From Clostridiales bacterium VE202-21 (GTDB lineage Bacteria; Bacillota; Clostridia; Lachnospirales; Lachnospiraceae), in contig BAIF02000099.1 in the NCBI GenBank assembly GCA_000509105.1, positions 31,806-95,805 of the forward strand: 64,000 nt of DNA. Direction: 5' to 3'. Of this stretch, positions 54,447-63,106 are shown piece after piece. Made by a program: the position numbers and the translations under genes. The notes beneath the pieces are model-generated. The model worked only from the letters and a program-made list of their open reading frames with translations, searched no databases and was not told the DNA's origin. Position 1 is the first letter of the stretch. The number at the start of each line of letters is the position of its first letter.

Positions 54447-54475
54447 TTGCATTTGAAAATCAAACGATGTATAAT
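54447..54475 (+). promoter_or_regulatory. Sigma-A-type promoter of the tRNA-Gly gene
   Basis: -35 TTGCAT (54447-54452), 17-base spacer, -10 TATAAT (54470-54475), 12 bases before the tRNA. A clear match to the vegetative consensus. Confidence 0.8.
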
Positions 54476-54487
54476 ATTTTTTGTGAT

Positions 54488-54558
54488 GCAGATATAGTTC
54501 ATTGGTAGAATGCCAGCTTCCCAAGCTGGAGAGGCGGGTTCGATTCCCGTTATCTGCT
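54488..54558 (+). tRNA. tRNA-Gly, anticodon CCC
   Basis: Acceptor stem GCAGATA/TATCTGC, D arm GTTCATTGGTAGAAT, anticodon stem CCAGC/GCTGG with loop TTCCCAA (anticodon CCC), T arm GCGGG-TTCGATT-CCCGT, discriminator T as usual for bacterial tRNA-Gly. 71 bases; CCA is not encoded. A T-run follows directly. Confidence 0.93.
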
Positions 54559-54600
54559 TTTTTATTTACCGACAAACTTCAATACAATTTTGCGGTAGCC

Positions 54601-54646
54601 AATACAGCGCGCATCCATTCAAGAGGGTGTGCGCCGTATTTTTTTT
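54601..54646 (+). terminator. Strong intrinsic terminator downstream of tRNA-Gly
   Basis: AATACAGCGCGCATCC (54601-54616) pairs with GGGTGTGCGCCGTATT (54625-54640), followed by eight T (54639-54646). The remaining 345-base gap up to the antitoxin gene holds a GCGCTT/AAGCGC hairpin near 54698, a tRNA-like remnant (see rejected items) and the antitoxin promoter. Confidence 0.85.
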
Positions 54647-54828
54647 GCCTATATTCAAGAAGCGTATGCACACTCCCAATTTAAAATAACTAACCAGCGC
54701 TTGGTAAGCGCCACAGGCATTTCTATGGGGGAGTAGAGCGATAAATTATACGTTCCGCTACACCACGGCTCCAAAAAAGATACTGCTCAAATTTTTATAA
54801 ATATTCCCAAACAAATTTTATACCTAAC

Positions 54829-54870
54829 GTATTACAATAGCTTGTAATACGCATACAATAATGCTATAAT
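54829..54870 (+). promoter_or_regulatory. Promoter and overlapping operator of the toxin-antitoxin operon
   Basis: GTATTACAA (54829-54837) and TTGTAATAC (54842-54850) form a perfect 9-base inverted repeat. The -35 TTGTAA (54842-54847) lies in its right arm, with a 17-base spacer to -10 TATAAT (54865-54870). This layout suits repression by the antitoxin or toxin-antitoxin complex. Confidence 0.7.
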
Positions 54871-54904
54871 AAAGACAGATAGAATACAGGAAGGAGATGA
54901 TATC

Positions 54905-55174
54905 ATGGCACAATCAACTATAACTGCACGAGTAGACGAAAAAGATAAAGCCAGCTTTGACGCCTTTTGCTCTAATGTCGGCCTAAATACCTCCACAGCC
55001 ATCAATCTTTTTGTAAAAGCAGTTTTACGCGAAAACCGAATTCCATTTGAAATCACACAGGCCACCGATCCATTTTTTTCAGAATCAAATATGGCCTATG
55101 TAAAAAAATCCGTCAAGGAACTCCGAGAAGGTAAAGGAACGGCGCACGAACTGATCGAGGTAGAGGATGAGTGA
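54905..55174 (+). CDS. RelB/DinJ-family antitoxin
   Basis: 89 residues. N-terminal ribbon-helix-helix (ITARVDEKDKASFDAFCSNVGLNTSTAINLF in part, about residues 6-36) for DNA binding, then VLRENRIPFEI as in DinJ, and an acidic toxin-binding tail. It should neutralise the toxin encoded next and repress the operon through the palindrome upstream. AAGGAGATG precedes the start. It overlaps the toxin gene by 8 bases. Confidence 0.88.
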   Translation: MAQSTITARVDEKDKASFDAFCSNVGLNTSTAINLFVKAVLRENRIPFEITQATDPFFSESNMAYVKKSVKELREGKGTAHELIEVEDE

Positions 55175-55436
55175 AAAAATCTGGTCAGACGATGCCTGGA
55201 AAGACTATATCTATTGGCAGGCCCAGGACAGAAAAACAATAAAGCGTATCAATCAGCTCATAAAAGACATTGAGCGCAACGGCTGTATGGAGGGCATCGG
55301 AAAGCCTGAACCCTTAACCGGCGACCTACAAGGCGAATACAGCCGCCGCATCAACGATAAAGACCGGCTGGTCTATCATATGGAAAATGGCCGTATCTAT
55401 ATCGCGCATTGCAAAGGACATTACGGAGACAAATAG
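55167..55436 (+). CDS. yoeB: YoeB/Txe-family mRNA-cleaving toxin
   Basis: 89 residues of the RelE superfamily, YoeB branch: W-x4-W-x2-Y-x2-WQ start (SDDAWKDYIYWQ), IKRINQLIKDIERNG, GIGKPEPLTGDLQG, YSRRINDKDRLVYH and the end CKGHYGDK. Residues matching catalytic Glu, Arg and His of YoeB are present. It would cleave mRNA at the ribosome. YoeB is normally paired with YefM; here the partner is DinJ/RelB-like, a mixed pair. Confidence 0.87.
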   Translation: MSEKIWSDDAWKDYIYWQAQDRKTIKRINQLIKDIERNGCMEGIGKPEPLTGDLQGEYSRRINDKDRLVYHMENGRIYIAHCKGHYGDK

Positions 55437-55588
55437 CTGCGAAGAATCCCCGCCCTTTCAAATACCCGCAGCCCACAGCAGGAGAATTGACGGGGGGGAC
55501 TTCATGTCCGCTAATATGAGGAAATAAAAATTATTTCATCAAAACAGTCCCAAAGCCCCCATACATAAAAGCCTTAAAATCCATTTAA

Positions 55589-55708
55589 TCAAGATGCATG
55601 ATATGCATAGTCAATTCGATCCGCCTCCCCCGTCTCGGGCACCCACTCTGGGGACGAGTTCTTTACTACCGCCTGGCATACCCCATCCGCACCGAAACTA
55701 AAGATCAT
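55589..55708 (-). CDS. Possible 39-residue reading frame or gene remnant
   Basis: ATG at 55708 encodes a protein-like sequence (MIFSFGADGV... EWVPETGEADRIDYAYHAS), with GGGAAA about 10 bases upstream. It may be the tail of a lost gene. No family is recognised. Otherwise the 381-base gap 55437-55817 shows only A+T-rich and C-rich leader sequence ahead of the potassium operon. Confidence 0.2.
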   Translation of the reverse strand: MIFSFGADGVCQAVVKNSSPEWVPETGEADRIDYAYHAS

Positions 55709-55817
55709 CGCTATTTCCCGATTTCCTAAACACAATCTTAATACAATTCAATTTAATTTTATCACCGCCTAAACGCGCCAAGTACTATGATAGAGATAAG
55801 AAAAGAGGGTGATAGTT

Positions 55818-56286
55818 ATGTTGACGAATCTTATTTTAGGAATCATAGTAACAGCGGGAATGCTGTACGGCCTCTACTTGATGAGGGGCATTGATAATTT
55901 CATGGATGAGGAAAAGAAACTCCAGAAGAAAGACAGGAAGAAAGAATATGCAGTCATATTCGGTAAGAGCAGCGAGGAGGAAAAAATTGCAGGATGGTTT
56001 GAAAAAGCAGGTATCCGTCCGATTTATCTGGAAAGCATTTATATTGACAAGAACTGGAAGAAGGTAAACTATCTGGCCGGCAGTCTCAGGATCCGATATT
56101 GATAACCTGTCGGTATGCAATCTGTTCCATAAAATGTACCCCGGCGTGCAGATGTTCAGCATATGTAATGAGAAAAGCAACATGAAGCTTTACAGGCAGT
56201 CACACATCAATGTATTTACAGAAAAAGAAGAACTGCTGCAGCGGCTGGAGCTGCTTGCAATGGAAAATGAGGTTGGTGCGGCATGA
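55818..56286 (+). pseudogene. Small membrane-anchored RCK-like protein of the potassium operon, frameshifted
   Basis: Start ATG 55818 after AGAGGGTGA. One N-terminal membrane span (LILGIIVTAGMLYGLYLM) is followed by a soluble domain. The first frame stops at 56102 after AGSLRIRY; removing one base near 56087 gives AGSLGSDIDNLSVCNLFHKMYPG and a frame to 56286 (about 155 residues). The soluble part (AVIFGKSSEEEKIAGWFEKAG at its start) looks like a degenerate TrkA/RCK nucleotide-binding fold without the Gly-rich loop. The stop overlaps the trkH start. I know no named family. Confidence 0.55.
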
Positions 56287-57623
56287 AACTGTTTACAAAA
56301 CGACTGACCCAGACGCAGATGATTGTCTTGGGGTACTGTATTATCATTTTTCTGGGGGCAGGGCTCCTGATGCTGCCTGTATCAACGAAGGCAGGGGTAT
56401 ACACCCCCTTTACGGATGCGCTGTTTACCTCTACCTCTGCTGCATGCGTGACCGGACTGGTAATCGCGGATACTTTTCAGTACTGGTCCACATTCGGACA
56501 GTGTGTTATTCTGTGTATCATACAGATTGGCGGTCTGGGATTTATGACCATCGGCGTATGCTTCGCAATTCTCCTGCGGAGGAAGATTGGCCTCTGGACA
56601 AGAGGGACGCTCCAGGAGAGCGTCAATATTATGCAGGTGGGCGGAATTGTACGGCTGGCTAAAAAGATTATTGTCGGAACTGCGATATTTGAAGGAATGG
56701 GGGCTCTGATCCTGGCGGTCAGATTCAGCCGGGAGATGAGCCTGGGGAAAGCGGTATACTTTGGAGTCTTTCATTCCATATCCGCTTTCTGTAACGCCGG
56801 TTTTGATCTGATGGGGGAGAGCGGGGCATACTCTTCCTTTACTAAATATTATAATGACCCTGTTGTGAATCTGGTGATTATGAGTCTGATTGTCATTGGA
56901 GGAATCGGTTTTTTTGTCTGGAATGACATTTCGGTAAATAAGCTAAAGTTCCGTAAATACCGGCTGCACACTAAAATTGTACTTATATCAACAGCAATAC
57001 TTATTTTCGGAGGAGCGGCGCTGCTCTTTTTCTTTGAAAAAAATAATACCATTGCCGGCATGCCTTTTGGGGATCAGGTGTTATGTTCACTGTTCGGATC
57101 AGTGACCGCAAGAACGGCCGGGTTCAATACAGTGGATACGGCTGCGCTTACCGACAGCAGCAAGCTTCTGACTACGATCCTGATGTTTATAGGAGGGAGC
57201 CCGGGGTCAACGGCGGGAGGCGTTAAGACAACCACATTTGTGGTACTCCTAATTTATGTACACGCCAATCTGCGGAAGGAAATGCACTGTAATATCCTGG
57301 GAAGACGGCTGGATGAGGATTCCATCAGGAAAGCCAGTGCGGTATTGTGCATCAATTTGTTCGCAGTGATCCTGGCGGTTCTGGTTATTGTAACTGTACA
57401 GCCAGCGGCAATGACGGATGTTGCATTCGAGGTGGTGTCGGCTATTGGAACAGTGGGAATGTCCACCGGTATTACAAGGGACATGGAGACTGTCTCTAAG
57501 CTGGTGTTGATTTTCCTGATGTACTGCGGAAGAATCGGCAGCATGACATTTGCCCTTTCTCTTAGAGGGCACAAAATAGAGGCGCCCGTGAAGGCGCCGG
57601 TAGAAAAGATAATGATAGGATAG
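56283..57623 (+). CDS. trkH: Trk/Ktr potassium uptake channel subunit
   Basis: 446 residues, about eight to ten membrane helices, with four selectivity-filter P-loops: ACVTGLV, FCNAGFD, ARTAGFNT and GTVGMSTGI. Size is nearer KtrB than Gram-negative TrkH. It forms the K+ channel gated by the RCK protein encoded next. It is coupled to the small upstream gene by ATGA overlap. Confidence 0.93.
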   Translation: MKLFTKRLTQTQMIVLGYCIIIFLGAGLLMLPVSTKAGVYTPFTDALFTSTSAACVTGLVIADTFQYWSTFGQCVILCIIQIGGLGFMTIGVCFAILLRRKIGLWTRGTLQESVNIMQVGGIVRLAKKIIVGTAIFEGMGALILAVRFSREMSLGKAVYFGVFHSISAFCNAGFDLMGESGAYSSFTKYYNDPVVNLVIMSLIVIGGIGFFVWNDISVNKLKFRKYRLHTKIVLISTAILIFGGAALLFFFEKNNTIAGMPFGDQVLCSLFGSVTARTAGFNTVDTAALTDSSKLLTTILMFIGGSPGSTAGGVKTTTFVVLLIYVHANLRKEMHCNILGRRLDEDSIRKASAVLCINLFAVILAVLVIVTVQPAAMTDVAFEVVSAIGTVGMSTGITRDMETVSKLVLIFLMYCGRIGSMTFALSLRGHKIEAPVKAPVEKIMIG

Positions 57624-57638
57624 GCAGAGGTGAATATT

Positions 57639-58292
57639 ATGAAATCAGTATTGATTATTGGACTGGGCAGGCTGGGTCATCATTTGTGTGTTAATATGTC
57701 TCAGCTGGGCAATGAAGTGATGATTGTTGACAGAAATGAGGAATGCATGCAGGACCTTCTCCCTTACGCCACGATGGCAAAGGTGGGAGACTGTACAAAT
57801 GAGGATGTGCTGAGGAGCCTTGGAATCGGGAATTTTGATATCTGTTTTGTATGTATTGGCTCTAATTTCCAGAGCAGCCTGGAGATAACCAGCCTGATCA
57901 AGGAAATGGGGGCAAAATATGTCGTTAGCAAGGCCAACAGAGATATTCACGCAAAGTTCCTCCTGCGTAACGGAGCGGACGAAGTCATTTACCCGGATCG
58001 GGATATTGCAGAACGGCTGGCTGTAAAACACAGCGCCAACCATGTATTTGACTATATCGAGCTGACGGAGGGGTATTCCATATTTGAGATTCCACCGGTC
58101 GAGGAGTGGGTAGGGAAGAGCATCCGCCAGCTGGCTATACGCTCTAAATACCACGTCAGTATTTTGGGTATCAAGAAGGACGGACATCTGCAGCTGCTTC
58201 CTCATGCGGAGCGGATTCTGAAAAGAGAGGATCATCTAATGGTGGTGGGGCTGAAAAAGGACATCGACAGAATCTTGGCAAATATCCGCTAA
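57639..58292 (+). CDS. trkA: Trk/Ktr potassium uptake RCK regulatory subunit
   Basis: 217 residues from the ATG at 57639, set by GAGGTG eight bases upstream (a GTG at 57630 is the other option). RCK_N domain with IIGLGRLGHHL and the acidic VDRNEE, then an RCK_C domain from about 135. It binds nucleotide and gates TrkH. Sixteen bases after trkH. A GTGAGC/GCTCAC hairpin lies between this gene and the sensor kinase. Confidence 0.93.
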   Translation: MKSVLIIGLGRLGHHLCVNMSQLGNEVMIVDRNEECMQDLLPYATMAKVGDCTNEDVLRSLGIGNFDICFVCIGSNFQSSLEITSLIKEMGAKYVVSKANRDIHAKFLLRNGADEVIYPDRDIAERLAVKHSANHVFDYIELTEGYSIFEIPPVEEWVGKSIRQLAIRSKYHVSILGIKKDGHLQLLPHAERILKREDHLMVVGLKKDIDRILANIR

Positions 58293-58384
58293 AGTGTTAT
58301 GATAGTACGGAATCAGTGAGCCAGTAATCCAGAAGAAGTTATTGCTCACACCCTGCGGTTGGGCACGGGAACAAGGAGGCAGCC

Positions 58385-59821
58385 ATGGACGGAATGGGAA
58401 AGGCGATCAGGAATCTTGCAAAAAATATAAAGCTTATTTATGCACTGCGGACAATACTGATCGTATTGTCTGCCAGTCTGGTCTGCCTTTTGCTTAATCA
58501 GTTCGGTGTGGAAAAGGAAAACGGGCTGATGGTATTTATGGTGGCTGTGCTTTTGATCAGTGTATTTACAAAAGGGTATGAGTACGGCATCATAGGCGCT
58601 ATTGTAAGCGTTATGATGTTCAACTATTTTTTTACGATTCCGGTACACACCTTCGCGATTATGAATCCGAATGATGTGGCGCTGATGGGCTTTTTTCTGA
58701 TTACAGCCTGCATATCCTCCAGCCTGACGGCCCGCTTCCAGAAACAGCTGGTAATTGCCCAGGGCAGTGAGGAGACGGCGCTGAGACTCTATGAGATGTC
58801 CGAAAAGTTCATCAATGTAACCGGCAAAGATAATATTATCCAGCTGGGAATCCACTATATTTATGAGCACACGGGATATGAAAGTATTGTAGAGCTGGAA
58901 GGGGAGACAATTCCCGCCGGGTCTGGCAATGAGTACACTTCCAAGGACTACCTGATGTTCCCGATCATCGGTATGGCCAGACAGCTGGGGACTTTAAAAG
59001 TGTTCAACCACAAACAGGGATTGGCGGCGGAAGCGGAGATGCTGGTGAAAACGGCGGCCAACCAGATTGGAATCGCGCTGGACCGCGAACTGATCTATGC
59101 GGAACAGGAGCAGACCAAACTGGAGGTGCAGCGGGAACATATGAAGAGCAGTATGCTGCGCAGTATTTCTCATGACTTTCGGACACCCCTGACAGGGATT
59201 ATGGGTGACTGCAGCCTGATGATCGAGAACCAGACTATGGACAGACAGACACGGGACGAACTTTTGCGGGATGTTATAGAACAATCTATGTGGCTGATGA
59301 AGATGATGGAAAATGTACTGAGCATGACCCGGATCGAGAGTGGACAGCAGTTCATCGAAAAACACCAGGAGGTCATCGACGATATTGTCTATGAGGTGCA
59401 GAAGCATGTGATCGGCCTGAAAAGCAGAAGGGATTTCAGAGTGTCCCTGCCTGACCGTGTGGTTGTAGCGGATATGGACGGGAAGATGATCATGCAGGTC
59501 CTGGTGAATCTTCTGGACAATGCGGTGAAGCATACGCAGGACGGGGGAAGCATTTCCCTGGATGTTTCCTACCGGAAAAACAGGGTTTACTTTGTCGTGA
59601 AAGATGATGGCGATGGAATCGCAGAGGAGATGAAGGAAAAGATCTTCGATGAATTCGTATCACTTTCGGATAAAAGCACAGACAGAAAACGAGGAATCGG
59701 CCTGGGCCTTGCAATCTGCAAGGAGGTGGTGGAAGCCCACGGCGGCAGGATATGGGCAGAAAACCGCAGAGAGGGCGGCGCCAGATTTACCTTCTGGCTG
59801 GAAGCAAGAATTGCAGAATAA
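58385..59821 (+). CDS. KdpD-like sensor histidine kinase lacking the KdpD N-terminal domains
   Basis: 478 residues. Four membrane spans of the DUF4118 type (about 22-115), a GAF-like region (about 130-235), HisKA with SHDFRTPLTGIMG, and HATPase with LLDNAVKHTQDGG, DDGDGI and RGIGLGLAICKEV. The C-terminal parts match KdpD, but the large N-terminal USP/KdpD sensor domain is absent. Encoded with trkH and trkA, not kdpFABC, so it probably senses K+ or osmotic state to set Trk/Ktr expression. Start after AAGGAGG. Confidence 0.88.
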   Translation: MDGMGKAIRNLAKNIKLIYALRTILIVLSASLVCLLLNQFGVEKENGLMVFMVAVLLISVFTKGYEYGIIGAIVSVMMFNYFFTIPVHTFAIMNPNDVALMGFFLITACISSSLTARFQKQLVIAQGSEETALRLYEMSEKFINVTGKDNIIQLGIHYIYEHTGYESIVELEGETIPAGSGNEYTSKDYLMFPIIGMARQLGTLKVFNHKQGLAAEAEMLVKTAANQIGIALDRELIYAEQEQTKLEVQREHMKSSMLRSISHDFRTPLTGIMGDCSLMIENQTMDRQTRDELLRDVIEQSMWLMKMMENVLSMTRIESGQQFIEKHQEVIDDIVYEVQKHVIGLKSRRDFRVSLPDRVVVADMDGKMIMQVLVNLLDNAVKHTQDGGSISLDVSYRKNRVYFVVKDDGDGIAEEMKEKIFDEFVSLSDKSTDRKRGIGLGLAICKEVVEAHGGRIWAENRREGGARFTFWLEARIAE

Positions 59822-59878
59822 GGGAACCTGTTAACAGGCCGCGAGAAAATAGTAACGAATCATGAACGGGTGGTATAG

Positions 59879-60571
59879 ATGAACGAGAAAAAGACAATTT
59901 TAATTGTTGAAGATGACAAATATATTGTAAATTTCATGAGTATGACATTAAAAGATGAGGGATACGGCTATTATGTCGCGAAGTCGGTAAAGGAGGCAAT
60001 CAGCCTTTTCTACGCAAACCAGCCGGATATGATCCTGCTGGATCTGGGGCTTCCGGATGGGGAAGGCCTGGAGGTGGTTAAGCATGTCAGGGAGTTGTCC
60101 AACACTCCGATTATTGTCGTATCTGCAAGGCAGGAAGAGCAGGAAAAGATACAGGCACTGGATGCAGGGGCCGATGATTATGTTACGAAACCATTTTATA
60201 TGGGAGAACTGATGGCGAGAATCAGGGTTGCCATGCGTAAGATGGAGAAGATAGCGCCTGACAGCGCTCAGGAAATGTTTCATCAGGATTATCTGACCGT
60301 AGACTATACGAAACGAAGTGTCCAGGTGGACGGAGAGGAGATACACCTCACTCCTATCGAGTATAAGATCCTGACGCTGCTTATTTCAAACCGCGGAAAA
60401 GTACTGACCCACAACTATATATTAAAAAAGATCTGGGGGTATGGTGAAGGCGTCGAGGCCGGTACACTCCGGGTATTCATGGCCACGCTGCGCAGAAAGA
60501 TTGAGAAGAATCCTGCAGAACCCCGGTTTATAGTGACAGAAGTAGGCGTAGGATACCGGTTCAAGGAATAG
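59879..60571 (+). CDS. KdpE-like OmpR-family response regulator
   Basis: 230 residues: receiver with Asp55 (MILLDLGLPDGEG) and Lys in VTKPF, then a winged-helix DNA-binding domain (LTPIEYKILTLLISNRGKVLTHNYILKKIWG, about 150-180, and VEAGTLRVFMATLRRKIE). It pairs with the kinase 58 bases upstream. It is the last gene before the convergent hydrogenase operon; I see no clear terminator in the 32-base gap. Confidence 0.92.
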   Translation: MNEKKTILIVEDDKYIVNFMSMTLKDEGYGYYVAKSVKEAISLFYANQPDMILLDLGLPDGEGLEVVKHVRELSNTPIIVVSARQEEQEKIQALDAGADDYVTKPFYMGELMARIRVAMRKMEKIAPDSAQEMFHQDYLTVDYTKRSVQVDGEEIHLTPIEYKILTLLISNRGKVLTHNYILKKIWGYGEGVEAGTLRVFMATLRRKIEKNPAEPRFIVTEVGVGYRFKE

Positions 60572-60603
60572 AGCCAATCTGCCGTATTCCTTGCATCCGT
60601 TTC

Positions 60604-61323
60604 CTACGCCTTTGTCTGAAGCGCATTTAGTATGTCAGGAATCTCCTTCGATTCCGAAAAAATCTGATATTCCGGTTCCCGGATATCCCCGAGATAGTGG
60701 GCATCTGAACTGCTTACGATATTGCATTGTAAGAAGTACGGATGCTCTTTTTGTATTCTGTGCAGGTTTTTCAGGTCATGGAACTCCGCACAGGTAAAGG
60801 TACTGTCTGGCGGGACGAATCCCAGGTTGGAGAGGACACTCGTTGAACTCTTATCCACATGGGCCGGATAGGCGATGCCGCCATAGGACGCAGTCAGAGA
60901 AAAAGCATCGTCGAACGTAATGTCCGTGGCATTAATCAGCAGATTCTCCACCGTACCCGTTACTTTGTCGTTCTCGTCCATGATCTGCTGTTTGCCGAAT
61001 ATCGCTTCCCTATTCTTAATGGGAAGCATATGTTCATACACATATCCGTCGAATGCAAGGGCATTCTCCAGTGCGGGAAAGAGGCAGATGACGTGAACTT
61101 CCTCAACGGTGCACAGCTCCATTCCGGGAATGACAATGACACCGTATTCTCTGCCTTGCAACATGGCTGCGGGGCAGTTTTTACAGCTGTTGTGATCCGT
61201 GAGGGCGATAACGTCCAGGCCCTTGATGGAAGCCATACCTGCAATATTGGCAGGAGTCATGTCATCATCTCCACAGGGGGAGAGGCAGGAGTGGAGATGC
61301 AGGTCATAATATAACGGAATCAT
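60604..61323 (-). CDS. PHP-domain metal-dependent phosphoesterase
   Basis: 239 residues. Metal-binding motifs DLHLHSCLSPCG, LTDHNSC, PGMELCTVEE and SSSDAHY define a PHP fold related to polymerase/histidinol phosphatase domains. The substrate is unknown; members of this group are found in sensory hydrogenase operons of Clostridia. The start overlaps the stop of the preceding DRTGG gene (ATGA). Last gene of the minus-strand operon. Confidence 0.87.
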   Translation of the reverse strand: MIPLYYDLHLHSCLSPCGDDDMTPANIAGMASIKGLDVIALTDHNSCKNCPAAMLQGREYGVIVIPGMELCTVEEVHVICLFPALENALAFDGYVYEHMLPIKNREAIFGKQQIMDENDKVTGTVENLLINATDITFDDAFSLTASYGGIAYPAHVDKSSTSVLSNLGFVPPDSTFTCAEFHDLKNLHRIQKEHPYFLQCNIVSSSDAHYLGDIREPEYQIFSESKEIPDILNALQTKA

Positions 61324-61652
61324 GATAATCCTGCTTCATAAACTTCCAGAGCCATGTCAAAAACCGGAAGTTCCGTGGTCAGGACGGCAATGCCTTCGCT
61401 TTCTGCCTGTTTTAGTGTCCCTTCGTCCAGTCCAACACCCTCCGCCAGGATGATGCAGGCGGTCTCCGTCAGAGAGGCAACCGCCAGTGTATTCTTATTC
61501 CCCATTACCGTAACCCAGACACCGTCTGCCGGGGCCTTACTCATAGCAATGCTGAGCAGGTCGCAGCAGAATACTTTGGACAGTTCCCGCTTCGGATCCC
61601 CTTTTACCAGCACCTTACATCCGGGTATCTCTAATACAGCCTGTAGTTTCAT
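61320..61652 (-). CDS. DRTGG-domain protein (operon gene 4)
   Basis: 110 residues. Small alpha/beta protein similar to DRTGG domains (VLVKGDPKRELSKVFCCDLLS, VWVTVMGNKNTLAVASL, GIAVLTTELPVFDMALEVY in part). These domains often accompany CBS or kinase domains and may bind a nucleotide. It is related to the first gene of the same operon (63530-63874), so an old duplication is likely. Confidence 0.8.
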   Translation of the reverse strand: MKLQAVLEIPGCKVLVKGDPKRELSKVFCCDLLSIAMSKAPADGVWVTVMGNKNTLAVASLTETACIILAEGVGLDEGTLKQAESEGIAVLTTELPVFDMALEVYEAGLS

Positions 61653-61655
61653 ACT

Positions 61656-63062
61656 TTATTCCTCCCTCTTATTTTTATGCCTCTGCGGAACTCCGAATGC
61701 ATCCAGTTCTGCCGTGAGCTTATGTATGTACTCATGAAGCAGCTTGGCGTTGTCATCATCAGAGTTACAGGTCAAATTGGATGTTTTGGAAAGAAAATCG
61801 ATCTCTTTTGAGAGACTGGAAATATGTTCTCTCAGTACGTAGATACAGTCATTGCTGGTTGCAGCTCCTCTTACGATATCTTCTGCCAAAGTCTGGCAGG
61901 TGGGCGCCCCGCAGGAACCGCAGTCCAGCCCCGGGAACTTCTTGGTCAGTTCTTCCACCGTGCTCATCATTTCCAGGCTTTCCTTGAAACTGTTGCCAAG
62001 ACGGAAGACCGGTTCATACTCCACATCGTCATCCCAGTGTACGCTTTTCAGCTCAGGATGGCTGGAGAGATGGCTTTTGGAGACGGGCTGATAGCGCAGC
62101 AGGCGTTTCGTCTTGGTAGTTGCCACATAAGCGTTTTCCACGGTCAGGGTGCCGCCAACACAACCGCCGTTGCAGGCACTGAGTTCGATAAACTTCAGAC
62201 CGTGAATCCTCTCATCCTCAATCTCTTCCAGAACTCGAAGGATATTGACGATACCATCGGCCGCCAGATAGCTGTCGATCAGAAGACCGCCCACTTCGCC
62301 GCCGGCATTGCCCCAGCCAAGCCCGATCCTGCCGGAATTGGAGAGCGGCTCCAGCTGTGACTCGTCTCGGCTCATATGCGGGAGCAGCAGCGGATAGACA
62401 TCCTTGATGGCAACCACTTTATCAATGTTGCTCTTGTCGATTCCTAGAGGCGCTTTAGAATAAGAAACCTTGGAGGGGCACGGGGAGATAAAGATGATCC
62501 CGATATCCTCGGAAGGCAGCCCCGTTTTCTCTATGGCACGCGCCCTGGCTATCTCGGCGGCAACCTCTACTGGCGGTTTGATCGGAAGCAGCTTGGAGAG
62601 CAGGGAGGGGAACTTCACCCGGATCAGCCTGACCACGGACGGACAGGCGGAACTGATGAACGGCCCTTCGTCTTCATGTTCCTTCATATACTCCCTGGAA
62701 GCTTCGGAGACCAGCTCCGCCGCCGCACTGACCTCATATACGTCGTCAAACCCCAGTTTAAGCAGGGCGTTCAGTATAATGTCCACATTAGTCAGGTTGT
62801 TGAACTGAGAATAGAGTGACGGCGCGGGCAGTGCAACGGTATATTTGTAATCGTTCAAAACATTTAAGGAATCATATATTGGTATCTTTGCATGGTGCGG
62901 GCAGTAACGGATACACCTGCCGCAGTCTATGCAGAACTTATCGATAATATGGGCTTTCCCATTATGTACACGAATTGCCTGGGTCGGGCAATACTTGATA
63001 CAATTAATACAGCCCTGGCAGAGGTCTTCCTTGAGTCGGACAGACCGCATAAATTTGTCCAT
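61656..63062 (-). CDS. Sensory-type [FeFe] hydrogenase, HydS-like
   Basis: 468 residues. Two [4Fe-4S] ferredoxin motifs (Cys 15-25 and 44-54), then the hydrogenase H domain. The four Cys for the H-cluster cubane are kept (Cys140, Cys195, Cys297, Cys301 in SACP, SPCPSK and ACNGGCVGG). The proton-transfer Cys that normally precedes Cys140 is Ala139, the substitution described in HydS-type sensory hydrogenases. A C-terminal 4Fe-4S domain (LDCGSCGAPTC, about 395-410) follows; no PAS domain is seen. It probably senses H2 or redox state rather than making H2 in bulk. GAAAGGAG precedes the start. Confidence 0.85.
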   Translation of the reverse strand: MDKFMRSVRLKEDLCQGCINCIKYCPTQAIRVHNGKAHIIDKFCIDCGRCIRYCPHHAKIPIYDSLNVLNDYKYTVALPAPSLYSQFNNLTNVDIILNALLKLGFDDVYEVSAAAELVSEASREYMKEHEDEGPFISSACPSVVRLIRVKFPSLLSKLLPIKPPVEVAAEIARARAIEKTGLPSEDIGIIFISPCPSKVSYSKAPLGIDKSNIDKVVAIKDVYPLLLPHMSRDESQLEPLSNSGRIGLGWGNAGGEVGGLLIDSYLAADGIVNILRVLEEIEDERIHGLKFIELSACNGGCVGGTLTVENAYVATTKTKRLLRYQPVSKSHLSSHPELKSVHWDDDVEYEPVFRLGNSFKESLEMMSTVEELTKKFPGLDCGSCGAPTCQTLAEDIVRGAATSNDCIYVLREHISSLSKEIDFLSKTSNLTCNSDDDNAKLLHEYIHKLTAELDAFGVPQRHKNKREE

Positions 63063-63106
63063 GACAGCTCCTTTCGTTACAGTGATTCATAAATCCGGCT
63101 GTGCGG

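Noticed and set aside
54705..54775. Minus-strand tRNA-like sequence (GGAGCCGTGGTGTAGCGGAA)
   Set aside because: It resembles a tRNA 5' half, but the anticodon and T arms cannot be folded and the acceptor has no partner. At most a remnant.
55440..55817. c-di-AMP (ydaO/yuaA) riboswitch before the potassium genes
   Set aside because: Such a riboswitch often controls ktr genes, but I could not find its conserved core in this gap on the plus strand.
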